A DNA stretch of 8,150 bases from an uncultured Phycisphaerales bacterium (GTDB taxonomy: Bacteria > Planctomycetota > Phycisphaerae > Phycisphaerales > SM1A02). Positions 1-5,906 of this stretch are shown piece by piece. A model generated the notes under the pieces. It was not told the origin of the DNA and searched no databases. It saw only the letters and a list, made by a program, of their open reading frames with translations. Every line of letters starts with the position of its first letter. Position 1 is the first letter of the stretch. The stretch lies in the NCBI GenBank assembly GCA_946886375.1, contig CAMPIL010000158.1:1-8150 (forward strand), in the 5' to 3' direction. The position numbers and the translations under genes were made by a program.

Positions 1-1
1 T

Positions 2-1060
2 GCGAGCACTCGACCGTTTGAGCCGAACGCAGCGTCGGTGGTGAACGCACCCCCCGCGGCCCCCGCGCCTCCCGCGGCTGCCGCTTCGCCCTTCTCACTG
101 CGCGCTCACACCGGAACAATCACGCGGCTGGCGTTCTCGCCGGATGCGCGATGGCTGGCATCGGCGTCGTTCGATCAGACGGCGATCATCTGGAACATGG
201 CGGTGCGCGATCAGGCCGCGCCGCTGACGGATTTCGGCGGCGTGGTGAGGCACATCGGCGTCAGCGCCGACGGCACGACCCTCGCCGCCGCGTTGGAAAA
301 CGGTCCCGTGCAAATCATGGATGCCGAAACGGCCGCTGCGGGCGGGTACAGCGCGGACCCGCGCAGTCCGATGAAGCGCATTGATGCGCCATCGCAGCGA
401 TCGATTCGCGCGTTGGCGTTGTCGCCTCGAGGCGACCGGATCGCGATGGCGCTGGATGATTTCACGCTGCGCGTGCTGGACGTGGCCGATTCGCATGCCG
501 GCGGCGGCCTCACGCTGCGCAGCGCGTCAGGCGTGTTCACCTGCGCCGCGTTCGACGCCGACAATTCACTGGTGGCCGCCGGTTCGCAAAGCGGCTCGGT
601 GTATCTGTGGGATGCGCAGGACGGCTCGCTCCTCGCACAATTCTCCGACTTGCATAGCGATATCGCGGCCATCACTTTCACATTCGCCTGCGCTGCCGAT
701 GAAGATGAAAACGATCTCGCCGAGTTCCCACGCCTCGTGGCCGTCGCGATCGACGGCCCGGCCATGTCGTGGGCGTTGAGCGAAAGCGATCCGTATCCCG
801 CCGCGCCGTTTTCCGCAGCCGCCGGCCCGCTTGTGCAGGCGTCGTTCGATGCAAAAGGCAGATGGCTTGCGTGCGCGGCGGTGAATGCCGTGACGATCTG
901 GAAGGTCTGCGGCAAGTCGCCGGAGGAACTTGGCCCGCCGCTGAAATCCGAAGATTCGATTCACGCCATTGCAATTGATTCCGCAGGCGCGTGGTGCGCG
1001 CTGGGCCACATCACTGGCGAGATTCGCGTGATGCCCGTGGCGTCGCCTTCGGCGCGTTGA
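2..1060 (+). CDS. WD40-repeat beta-propeller protein, probably partial at its 5' end
   Basis: The protein reads as a seven-bladed WD40 propeller, a scaffold for protein-protein contacts; its partner is unknown. A GTG at 38 could start a 340-residue protein, but the frame is open to the window edge with no Shine-Dalgarno before that GTG. I therefore treat it as the C-terminal part of a longer protein. Numbering from the GTG at 38, a Pro/Ala-rich linker (about 4-17) is followed by blades at about 21-53, 62-95, 114-149, 160-193, 203-247, 258-290 and 302-334. Typical signatures are 'LAFSPDARWLASAS', 'TAIIWN' in blade 1 and 'SGSVYLWD' in blade 4. Blade 5 is degenerate, with an acidic insertion (AADEDEND, about 219-226). 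No catalytic domain or membrane segment is visible. In this phylum such propellers often follow kinase or membrane domains, so an unseen N-terminal domain is plausible but is inference. It ends 25 bases before hslV on the same strand. Confidence 0.8.
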   Translation, partial: ASTRPFEPNAASVVNAPPAAPAPPAAAASPFSLRAHTGTITRLAFSPDARWLASASFDQTAIIWNMAVRDQAAPLTDFGGVVRHIGVSADGTTLAAALENGPVQIMDAETAAAGGYSADPRSPMKRIDAPSQRSIRALALSPRGDRIAMALDDFTLRVLDVADSHAGGGLTLRSASGVFTCAAFDADNSLVAAGSQSGSVYLWDAQDGSLLAQFSDLHSDIAAITFTFACAADEDENDLAEFPRLVAVAIDGPAMSWALSESDPYPAAPFSAAAGPLVQASFDAKGRWLACAAVNAVTIWKVCGKSPEELGPPLKSEDSIHAIAIDSAGAWCALGHITGEIRVMPVASPSAR

Positions 1061-1071
1061 CCAAAGGCGAC

Positions 1072-1077
1072 TATCAT
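1072..1077 (+). promoter_or_regulatory. -10-like element immediately before hslV
   Basis: TATCAT (five of six matches to TATAAT) lies 8 bases before the hslV ATG, which places the expected transcription start about 2 bases before the start codon. No good -35 hexamer is seen at the usual 16-18 base spacing. The TTGACC at 1057-1062 is only 9 bases away and so does not fit. The ten bases CGACTATCAT and the 8-base spacing are identical in front of the BFD-like gene on the other strand. It is a plausible promoter for a near-leaderless mRNA, judged from sequence alone. Confidence 0.45.
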
Positions 1078-1085
1078 CACGCGCG

Positions 1086-1637
1086 ATGACTCTCTTCCAC
1101 GCCACCACCATCCTGTGCGTCCGCAAGGCCAACCGCGTCGCCATCGCAGGCGACGGGCAGGTCACGATGGGGCAAACCGTTGCAAAATCCGATGCGGTGA
1201 AGGTGCGCAAGTTGCCCAATCTTGGCTCGGCGAATGCGGGTGTGCTGGTGGGCTTTGCGGGTTCGGCGGCGGATTCCTTCGCGCTGCTGGAACGATTCGA
1301 AGGCAAACTCAAGGAAACGCCAACCAACCTCACCAAGGCGGCGATCGAACTGGCGAAACTGTGGCGGACCGATCGTGTACTGCGACGGCTGGATGCGCTG
1401 CTCATCGTCGCCGACCGCAACGCCACGTACATGCTTTCGGGCGCGGGAGATGTGATCGAGCCTTCCGATGGCATCTGCGCCATTGGCTCAGGCGCGCCGT
1501 ATGCCCTGGCGGCAGCGCGGGCCTTGGCCAAGCACAGTCAACTCCAGCCGGCTGAACTTTGCCGCGAGGCCATGGCCGTCGCAGGAGAAATCTGCATCTA
1601 TTCCAACACCAACATCACGGTTTTGGACCTGGATTAG
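1086..1637 (+). CDS. hslV: HslV (ClpQ), ATP-dependent protease proteolytic subunit
   Basis: This is the peptidase subunit of the two-component HslUV (ClpYQ) cytoplasmic protease, a proteasome-like N-terminal threonine hydrolase that degrades proteins unfolded by the HslU ATPase. The 183-residue protein begins with a six-residue propeptide (MTLFHA), after which Thr7 becomes the nucleophile. The FHATTI block matches the Bacillus ClpQ type, whereas E. coli HslV loses only Met. Other conserved active-site residues are Asp23 in GDGQVT, Lys39 before VRKL, and Ser135 in AIGSGAPYA. WRTDRVLRRLDALL (93-106) and GEICIYSN (167-174) are also typical. Compared with my recollection of E. coli and Bacillus sequences there are about five extra residues between RKL (41-43) and GFAG (56-59). 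The ATG at 1086 is fixed by the propeptide-TT alignment. No Shine-Dalgarno is visible. hslU is not adjacent within the window, although hslV and hslU are usually neighbours. Confidence 0.96.
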   Translation: MTLFHATTILCVRKANRVAIAGDGQVTMGQTVAKSDAVKVRKLPNLGSANAGVLVGFAGSAADSFALLERFEGKLKETPTNLTKAAIELAKLWRTDRVLRRLDALLIVADRNATYMLSGAGDVIEPSDGICAIGSGAPYALAAARALAKHSQLQPAELCREAMAVAGEICIYSNTNITVLDLD

Positions 1638-1650
1638 CCGAAAAATCGGC
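1637..1650 (+). other. Small hairpin overlapping the hslV stop codon
   Basis: GCCGA (1637-1641) and TCGGC (1646-1650) form a five-base-pair stem with an AAAA loop, starting at the last base of the hslV TAG. No T-tract follows, so this is not a standard terminator. It could be a weak attenuation or mRNA end-protection structure between hslV and the PilZ gene, or chance. Confidence 0.25.
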
Positions 1651-1704
1651 AAACCTTGGCTGCATGGACTCATCCCGCCCGCGCGGAGTGCCGATAAGCA
1701 CGGT

Positions 1705-2454
1705 ATGGGAGCGTGGCTGTCGAAGATGATCCGAACCCTGAATTCGCCGGTGGGGGCAGAGCAGTCGGTGCGCCGGTTGTTGAGTGTCGCGCAGCGTGAT
1801 CGCGCGAAACTCGCGCTGGAAGTCGCCACAGGCGCTCACACGCTGGTGATGACCACCACCATCGAACAGGTGCGCGATGATGATTTCGTCATCAGCCAGC
1901 CGGTGATCGGCGCGCTGACGCATCCCCTGGCGTTCGGTGAGGACATCAAGATCGGCTTTGTGCACAGCGCGGTGCACTACTCCGGCCACAGCCGCTGTCT
2001 GGGCAGGATCAAGATTCCCTCTGGCGGATCGGGCAAGTCTGGCCGTGGCGAGGAAGTCCAGGTGCTGTACGCCTACCGACTCACGCTGCCTGACTCGTTT
2101 CGCGCTGAAGACCGCCGCGCCGAGCCACGGGTGCAGGTGGGGCTCGCCGGTCCGATCGAAGCGCAGTTGTACGCGCCCAGCGCTGCCGAGGGCCCGGTGC
2201 TGGGCAACATCGTTGACATCAGCATGGCGGGCGCGCGGATCATCACGCAATCCATCAGCGGGCGCATCGGTCCGGGACGCGCGCTGTATCTCAAGGCGAT
2301 GCTGCCGGAACCGGCGGGACTCCTGGATGAACTGGTGAACGTGGTGCGCGTGGATTGCGATTCGCGCACTGGGCAGTGCACCATCGGCCTGCGGTTTCAA
2401 CGCCGCGTGGAAGCGCTGGAGCGATTGCTTCGCGCGAGCCGACATGTCGCTTGA
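1705..2454 (+). CDS. PilZ-domain c-di-GMP-binding protein with a YcgR-like N-terminal domain
   Basis: This is a predicted cyclic-di-GMP receptor. PilZ proteins change conformation or partner on binding the second messenger and commonly steer motility, adhesion or polysaccharide output. The chosen 249-residue form has a YcgR-like N-terminal beta domain (about 35-128), with VRDDDFVISQP at 56-66 and a G-x-Y/H-S segment near 90-96. A PilZ domain follows (about 136-243). Both c-di-GMP-binding motifs are intact: RxxxR (Arg138 to Arg142 in RRAEPR) and DxSxxG (Asp171, Ser173, Gly176 in DISMAG). No signal peptide, membrane segment or output enzyme is present, so it should be cytoplasmic. The frame is open back to 1468, but that part overlaps hslV and looks non-coding. 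The ATG at 1705 is the first sensible start; Met8 (1726) is an alternative, and neither has a clear ribosome site. It follows hslV by 67 bases on the same strand and may be cotranscribed. Confidence 0.85.
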   Translation: MGAWLSKMIRTLNSPVGAEQSVRRLLSVAQRDRAKLALEVATGAHTLVMTTTIEQVRDDDFVISQPVIGALTHPLAFGEDIKIGFVHSAVHYSGHSRCLGRIKIPSGGSGKSGRGEEVQVLYAYRLTLPDSFRAEDRRAEPRVQVGLAGPIEAQLYAPSAAEGPVLGNIVDISMAGARIITQSISGRIGPGRALYLKAMLPEPAGLLDELVNVVRVDCDSRTGQCTIGLRFQRRVEALERLLRASRHVA

Positions 2455-2564
2455 CAACTGATCCAGACCCCGCTCCGTCCTTCATACCTTCGAACAACAA
2501 AAAGAATCCGCGCACGATTCCATCGTCTCGCACCGCTGCCCGCTCGCGCAGGGTGTCTGGCCTA

Positions 2565-2586
2565 TTTACCTTTTTGGGTAAAAAGG
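2565..2586 (+). other. Two overlapping, mutually exclusive hairpins
   Basis: CCTTTTT (2569-2575) pairs with AAAAAGG (2580-2586) across a GGGT loop. The same bases can instead form TTTACC (2565-2570) paired with GGTAAA (2577-2582). Both stems are perfect and they share bases, so only one can form at a time. The segment is strikingly A/T-rich for this DNA and lies 115-130 bases past the PilZ stop. It has no T-tract after the stem on the plus strand, so a terminator role is doubtful. Confidence 0.35.
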
Positions 2587-2828
2587 AAAATACGGGGGGC
2601 CGTCGCTGGAACACGCGAGTCACACGACGGCGTGCGTCGCACGAATCCATTGCTGCCAAACGGAAATGCAAAGACAGGAAAGCAATCCGCCCTGCGCGAT
2701 TCCTGCCAATCGCGGCCGCCACGGTCGCCTTGCCCACGGTGAGTCGGAACGCCTGCGAGTGACTCTCGTTCCCGCGGCAAGTTCAGCGTCTGGAACGAAC
2801 ATCGCTCTAGCGCGGTTGCGGCAAGAAG

Positions 2829-2879
2829 AAAAAACCGCAGATTGCGCAGAGGAAGGAATTCGGAACTGCGCAATTTGCG
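2829..2879 (-). terminator. Intrinsic terminator for the BFD-like gene
   Basis: Read on the minus strand, CGCA + A + ATTGCGCAG pairs with CTGCGCAAT + C + TGCG across a 16-base loop (2850-2865). That gives nine perfect pairs, one A/C mismatch, then four more pairs. The stem is followed by one G and six T (2834-2829 on the minus strand). It begins 28 bases after the stop codon of the BFD-like gene, exactly where a factor-independent terminator is expected. The plus-strand reading lacks a T-tract, so it should act for the minus strand only. Confidence 0.75.
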
Positions 2880-2906
2880 ATCAATTCATCGAGGATGATC
2901 GTTGTC

Positions 2907-3188
2907 TCATTCACCCCGCTCGGCGTTGTCATCGCGTTTGCCGGATTTGTGATACGCGGCCCGCCGCTTGACGTATTCCTCGGGTGAAACCGGAAGGTTC
3001 GGCTCGTCGCCGCGCGACCACTGCTCGTGGAGTTTCCGCAGAAACGGCACGCACCACTGGCAGCCGGTGCCGGCGCTGAGGCACTGGCTCAACTGCGACG
3101 CCACCTGCGGCTGTTCGCGCTTCAGATAGTTCACCAGTTTTCGCTGGCTGACGCGAAAGCACAGGCAGACATGATCGTCAGGTTGCAT
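2907..3188 (-). CDS. BFD-like [2Fe-2S]-binding domain protein
   Basis: This small cytoplasmic iron-sulfur protein belongs to the bacterioferritin-associated-ferredoxin (BFD/Fer2_BFD) family, which passes electrons or Fe-S units and, in E. coli Bfd, helps release iron from bacterioferritin. Four cysteines fit the family pattern C-x-C-x32-C-x2-C: Cys8, Cys10, Cys43 and Cys46, in 'VCLCFRVSQRKL' and 'GTGCQWCVPFL'. The domain covers about residues 6-56. The roughly 35-residue charged tail (SPEEYVKRRAAYHK and on) makes it longer than E. coli Bfd (64 residues), and its role is unknown. The ATG at 3188 is well placed before Val-Cys-Leu-Cys; no Shine-Dalgarno is seen. It lies 118 bases downstream of adk on the same strand, with a -10-like hexamer directly upstream and a terminator after it, so it is probably its own transcription unit. 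No bacterioferritin gene is nearby to confirm the partner. Confidence 0.86.
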   Translation of the reverse strand: MQPDDHVCLCFRVSQRKLVNYLKREQPQVASQLSQCLSAGTGCQWCVPFLRKLHEQWSRGDEPNLPVSPEEYVKRRAAYHKSGKRDDNAERGE

Positions 3189-3196
3189 CGTGATGA

Positions 3197-3202
3197 ATGA
3201 TA
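3197..3202 (-). promoter_or_regulatory. -10-like element immediately before the BFD-like gene
   Basis: On the minus strand TATCAT lies 8 bases before the ATG at 3188, predicting a start of transcription about 2 bases before the start codon. The ten-base string CGACTATCAT and its spacing are the same as before hslV. No convincing -35 hexamer is present. Two copies of TCGCGTCA lie just upstream and may supply activator contacts. Confidence 0.45.
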
Positions 3203-3207
3203 GTCGT

Positions 3208-3237
3208 TGACGCGAGGGCTTGAGACTTGTGACGCGA
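3208..3237 (-). promoter_or_regulatory. Paired TCGCGTCA boxes upstream of the BFD-like gene
   Basis: The eight-base word TCGCGTCA (minus strand) occurs at 3215-3208 and again at 3237-3230. The copies are offset by 22 bases, about two helical turns, so a bound dimer or two protomers would sit on the same DNA face. The proximal copy ends five bases before the -10-like element. A third copy (3156-3149) lies inside the gene. This is a candidate operator; I do not recognise it as a Fur box or any other named site. Confidence 0.3.
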
Positions 3238-3306
3238 AACGCAAGTGTTACGGCAGGGGTTCTGCGCGACGCGCGTTGTGTCTTCTCAACTTCCCGCCCT
3301 CGCCGC

Positions 3307-3927
3307 TCATGCGCTCAGCGGGTTGCCCAGATGCCGGTTGTACACCGGCACAATCGCCTTGAGAATGTGCATCAACACGTCGGCCGGCGGGCCGATTGCA
3401 TTCACCTCGGAGATCAGACGCGGATCGTAATACTCCAGCACCGGGCGGGTCTGCTCTTCGTACACTTCAAACCGCCTGCGGATCACCGATTCATCCGCAT
3501 CGTCCGGCCGGTTCTCCTGGGCGGCCCGCCTCTTCATGCGGCGGATCATTTCATTGATGTCCGGGCTGGTGAGATGAATGATGCCCAGCACCCGGACGTA
3601 CGGGTCCAGCGCTTGGGCCTGCTTGCGGCTTCGCGGGATGCCGTCGAGGATCAGCACATCGTGGGAGGGCGAAAACTTCTTGTCGCGAATCAGATCCTTG
3701 ACGTACTGTTGCCACAATTCGACGGTCAGTTCATCAGGCACCAGTTCGCCGCGCGACATGTACTGGCCGATTCTTTTGCCCAAGTCCGAGTTCTTGTTCA
3801 GCGATCGAAACATGTCGCCGGTGGCGAGGTGTCGCATCCCGGGAATGCACCCCAGCACGCGGCCTTGCGTGCCCTTGCCCACGCCGGGCGCGCCGAACAG
3901 CAAGAACGTGTTGTACCGTTCCGTCAT
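3307..3927 (-). CDS. adk: Adenylate kinase, short-LID form
   Basis: It catalyses ATP + AMP to 2 ADP in the cytoplasm and balances adenine nucleotides. The 206-residue protein has the P-loop GAPGVGKGT (12-20), the AMP-site motif TGDMFR (36-41) and DGIPRSRKQAQALD (95-108), which corresponds to the family DGFPR..QA..LD. The LID region is short, running straight from IRRMKRRAAQENR (128-140) to PDDADESV (141-148), without the usual 25-30-residue insert or the zinc cysteines. The closing segment, with Tyr156, QTRP (159-162) and YY (166-167), is typical. The frame stays open to 4125, but the upstream residues are unlike the family and overlap the divergent recJ start. The ATG at 3927 puts the P-loop at the normal distance from the N-terminus. 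A TATACT six bases before the ATG suggests leaderless transcription. Another nucleoside monophosphate kinase specificity cannot be fully excluded. Confidence 0.9.
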   Translation of the reverse strand: MTERYNTFLLFGAPGVGKGTQGRVLGCIPGMRHLATGDMFRSLNKNSDLGKRIGQYMSRGELVPDELTVELWQQYVKDLIRDKKFSPSHDVLILDGIPRSRKQAQALDPYVRVLGIIHLTSPDINEMIRRMKRRAAQENRPDDADESVIRRRFEVYEEQTRPVLEYYDPRLISEVNAIGPPADVLMHILKAIVPVYNRHLGNPLSA

Positions 3928-3933
3928 GCGGGC

Positions 3934-3939
3934 AGTATA
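3934..3939 (-). promoter_or_regulatory. -10-like element of adk predicting a leaderless mRNA
   Basis: On the minus strand TATACT (five of six matches to TATAAT) is followed by six bases and then the adk ATG. With the usual distance from -10 to start site, transcription would begin on the A of the start codon. No Shine-Dalgarno is present, which agrees with this. A -35 match is not seen at 16-18 bases upstream. Confidence 0.5.
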
Positions 3940-3960
3940 GTGAACGCAACGAAGGACGAT

Positions 3961-3976
3961 CGGCCGCGCTCGGCCG
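3961..3976. other. GC hairpin in the adk/recJ divergent region
   Basis: CGGCCG (3961-3966) and CGGCCG (3971-3976) form a perfect six-base-pair hairpin with loop CGCT, and each arm is itself a palindrome. It sits about 22-37 bases upstream of the adk -10-like element and 26 bases before the recJ ATG. It could be a shared operator of the two divergent genes, but GC-rich palindromes are common in such DNA. Confidence 0.25.
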
Positions 3977-4001
3977 CTGATTCGGGTACGGATGCTCTGA
4001 A

Positions 4002-5882
4002 ATGACTCCGGCGTCACCATCGCCAACCTTGGCCTCCGCAGGCGCGACGCACTCCGGCGGAGGGTGCGAATGGGTCCGCGGCCTGACGCGGCGCTGGCGG
4101 ATGCCGGCTGAACCAGCCGATCCAACTTTGCCCGGCGGGTTCATGGGGTCAGCCTTGCCCGCGGTGGTGCAGCGCGTCATGCACGCGCGCGGCTTTGCCG
4201 ACGCGGCAGCCGTGGCGGAATTCTGTGAACCCAGGCTCTCGCATCTGTGTGATCCCGCGCTGCTTCCCAACATCGACGCCGCCGCTCATCGCCTCATCGA
4301 TGCCCTTCGGCGCAATGAGATGATCGTCATCTACGGCGATTACGATGTGGACGGCGTCACCGCCACCGCCATTCTGTATCACACCATCAAGACCGTGCAG
4401 CCGGCCGCTCGCCTCCGCACGTATGTCCCGCACCGACTTGAAGAAGGCTACGGCCTGAACTGCGATGCGCTGCGCCAGCTCAAGGCCGAGGGCGCGGATC
4501 TGGTCATCACCGTCGATTGCGGCATCACCGCGTTGAAGTCGGCTCACACCGCGCACGAGATCGGGCTGGACTTGATCATCACCGATCATCACGAGTTCAC
4601 GCATCGCTCTTGCGTAGCCAACTCAATGGACTTGCCGCGGGACGGAAATCCCAAAATCATCGCGGTGCATCCGGGTCTGCCCGGCAGTGCGTATCCATTT
4701 GCAGACTTGTGCGGCGTGGGCGTGGCGTTCAAGTTGGCCTGGCACTTTGCCAAACTCTGGTGCAACTCCGACCGCGTGAGCAAGACGCTGCAGGACACGC
4801 TGGTGAACATGCTGCCTTTGGTCGCGCTGGGAACCATCGCCGACGTCGTTCCGCTGCTGGGAGAGAATCGCGTGATGACGGCGTTCGGATTGCGGCTGAT
4901 CAAGCAGTCGCCGCTGCCGGGACTGCGCGCGTTGATCGAAGCGTCGGGTTTGATGGATGAAAAGATCGATTCGGAGCGAGTGGGGTTTTCGCTCGCGCCG
5001 CGCTTGAACGCCTGCGGACGAATGGGCCATGCCGCCGAGGCCGTGCACATGCTCACCGACGCCACTCCCGCCGAGGCCGTTGCCATCGCGCAGCAGTTGA
5101 ATGAGCACAACATTCATCGCCAAGGTGTGGAACGGCGGATTTTCGAGCATGCGGCGAGACTGGCGGAAGACTCCGGCATGACTTCGGACGCGCATCGTGC
5201 CATCGTGTTGGCGCATGAATCCTGGCACCCGGGCGTGGTGGGCATCGTGTGCTCGCGCATGGTCGAGCGCTTCGGCAGGCCCGTCGTGTTGTTGCAGCAT
5301 GCCGCGCCGTTGTGCAAGGGATCAGCACGATCCATCGACGGGTATTCCATTCACGATGGACTTGCCTCGGCCTCGACGCACCTGGCCACGTTCGGCGGGC
5401 ATGCGATGGCGGCGGGTCTGTCGCTGTCAGCGGACAACCTCGCAGCGTTCACCGATGCGCTGGTCGGGCATGCCAACGCGAACATCACCATCGATCAACT
5501 CACGCCATGCATTTCCATCGACTGCCAGGCGATGCTTGCGGAATTGGACGATCGCGCGGTGCACGGGTTGCAATCGCTCTCGCCGTTTGGCCGGGGCAAT
5601 CGCGCTCCCACGCTGCTGGTGCGCGATGTGACGCTGGCTGAAGCGCCCAAGCAGATGGGTTCCAACGGCAAGCACCTGGCGCTGCGTCTGCGGCAGGAAC
5701 ACGCCGGCGCACGCAACCTGATGCGGGCGGTATGGTGGAGCGCTGGCGAACGCGCTGCGGACCTCGCCGCAGGCATGAGGCTTGATGTGGCGATCGAGCC
5801 CAAACTCAATACGTGGAACGGCCGCGTCAGCGTGGAAGCCCAGGTGCGCGATCTTCGCATCCTGCGGCCGGCCCAGGCCTGA
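4002..5882 (+). CDS. recJ: RecJ single-stranded-DNA-specific 5'-3' exonuclease
   Basis: RecJ degrades single-stranded DNA from 5' ends in recombinational repair (RecFOR pathway), mismatch repair and base excision. The 626-residue protein shows the DHH phosphoesterase core: DYDVDG (113-118, metal-binding aspartates kept, Val where Ala is usual), EEGYGLN (147-153), TVDCGI (170-175) and the DHH motif (195-197). LPLVALGTIADVVPL (271-285) and LAPRLNACGRM (331-341) are typical RecJ blocks. The DHHA1 part follows, with WHPGVVGIV (408-416), KGSARSIDGYSIHDGL (439-454) and GGHAMAAGLSL (465-475). An OB-fold-like C-terminal domain covers about 500-626. All expected domains are present, so it should be active. 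The ATG at 4002 keeps the N-terminal RW (31-32) found in many RecJ proteins; M34 (4101) would remove it. It is divergent from adk, with 74 bases between start codons. Confidence 0.95.
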   Translation: MTPASPSPTLASAGATHSGGGCEWVRGLTRRWRMPAEPADPTLPGGFMGSALPAVVQRVMHARGFADAAAVAEFCEPRLSHLCDPALLPNIDAAAHRLIDALRRNEMIVIYGDYDVDGVTATAILYHTIKTVQPAARLRTYVPHRLEEGYGLNCDALRQLKAEGADLVITVDCGITALKSAHTAHEIGLDLIITDHHEFTHRSCVANSMDLPRDGNPKIIAVHPGLPGSAYPFADLCGVGVAFKLAWHFAKLWCNSDRVSKTLQDTLVNMLPLVALGTIADVVPLLGENRVMTAFGLRLIKQSPLPGLRALIEASGLMDEKIDSERVGFSLAPRLNACGRMGHAAEAVHMLTDATPAEAVAIAQQLNEHNIHRQGVERRIFEHAARLAEDSGMTSDAHRAIVLAHESWHPGVVGIVCSRMVERFGRPVVLLQHAAPLCKGSARSIDGYSIHDGLASASTHLATFGGHAMAAGLSLSADNLAAFTDALVGHANANITIDQLTPCISIDCQAMLAELDDRAVHGLQSLSPFGRGNRAPTLLVRDVTLAEAPKQMGSNGKHLALRLRQEHAGARNLMRAVWWSAGERAADLAAGMRLDVAIEPKLNTWNGRVSVEAQVRDLRILRPAQA

Positions 5883-5906
5883 CGTCAACTTCGCCAAACC
5901 ATTGCA

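Larger units (their letters stand above)
2455..2906. other. Convergent intergenic region with hairpins and no supported gene
   Basis: These 452 bases lie between the ends of the PilZ gene (+) and the BFD-like gene (-). Short open frames exist on both strands, but none has a recognisable domain, a good start or protein-like composition. I see a T/A-rich hairpin pair (2565-2586) and perfect inverted repeats GCCGTCG/CGACGGC (2599-2605/2625-2631), CAGGAA/TTCCTG (2675-2680/2700-2705) and TCGTTCC/GGAACGA (2766-2772/2792-2798). A minus-strand terminator lies at 2829-2879. The plus-strand terminator expected for the PilZ gene is not obvious. Confidence 0.5.

Noticed and set aside
1057..1077. TTGACC plus TATCAT as a classical hslV promoter
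   Set aside because: The spacing is 9 bases rather than 16-18, so the TTGACC cannot be the -35 partner.
1468..1704. N-terminal extension of the PilZ protein into hslV
   Set aside because: The extra residues overlap the conserved hslV C-terminus and look like out-of-frame translation. The YcgR-like domain begins after the ATG at 1705.
2666..2971. Small plus-strand protein with a CxxC...CHxxCxxC zinc-finger-like end
   Set aside because: Its cysteine-rich end overlaps the well-supported BFD-like gene and its terminator on the other strand. The rest is Arg/Ala-rich shadow-type sequence and no ribosome site precedes it.
3220..4005. 261-residue plus-strand frame opposite adk
   Set aside because: His/Arg-rich antisense reading of a conserved gene, without a recognisable domain or start signal.
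3928..4125. 66-residue N-terminal extension of adenylate kinase
   Set aside because: It would overlap the divergent recJ start, is Arg/Ser/Pro-rich and puts the P-loop far from the N-terminus, unlike the family.
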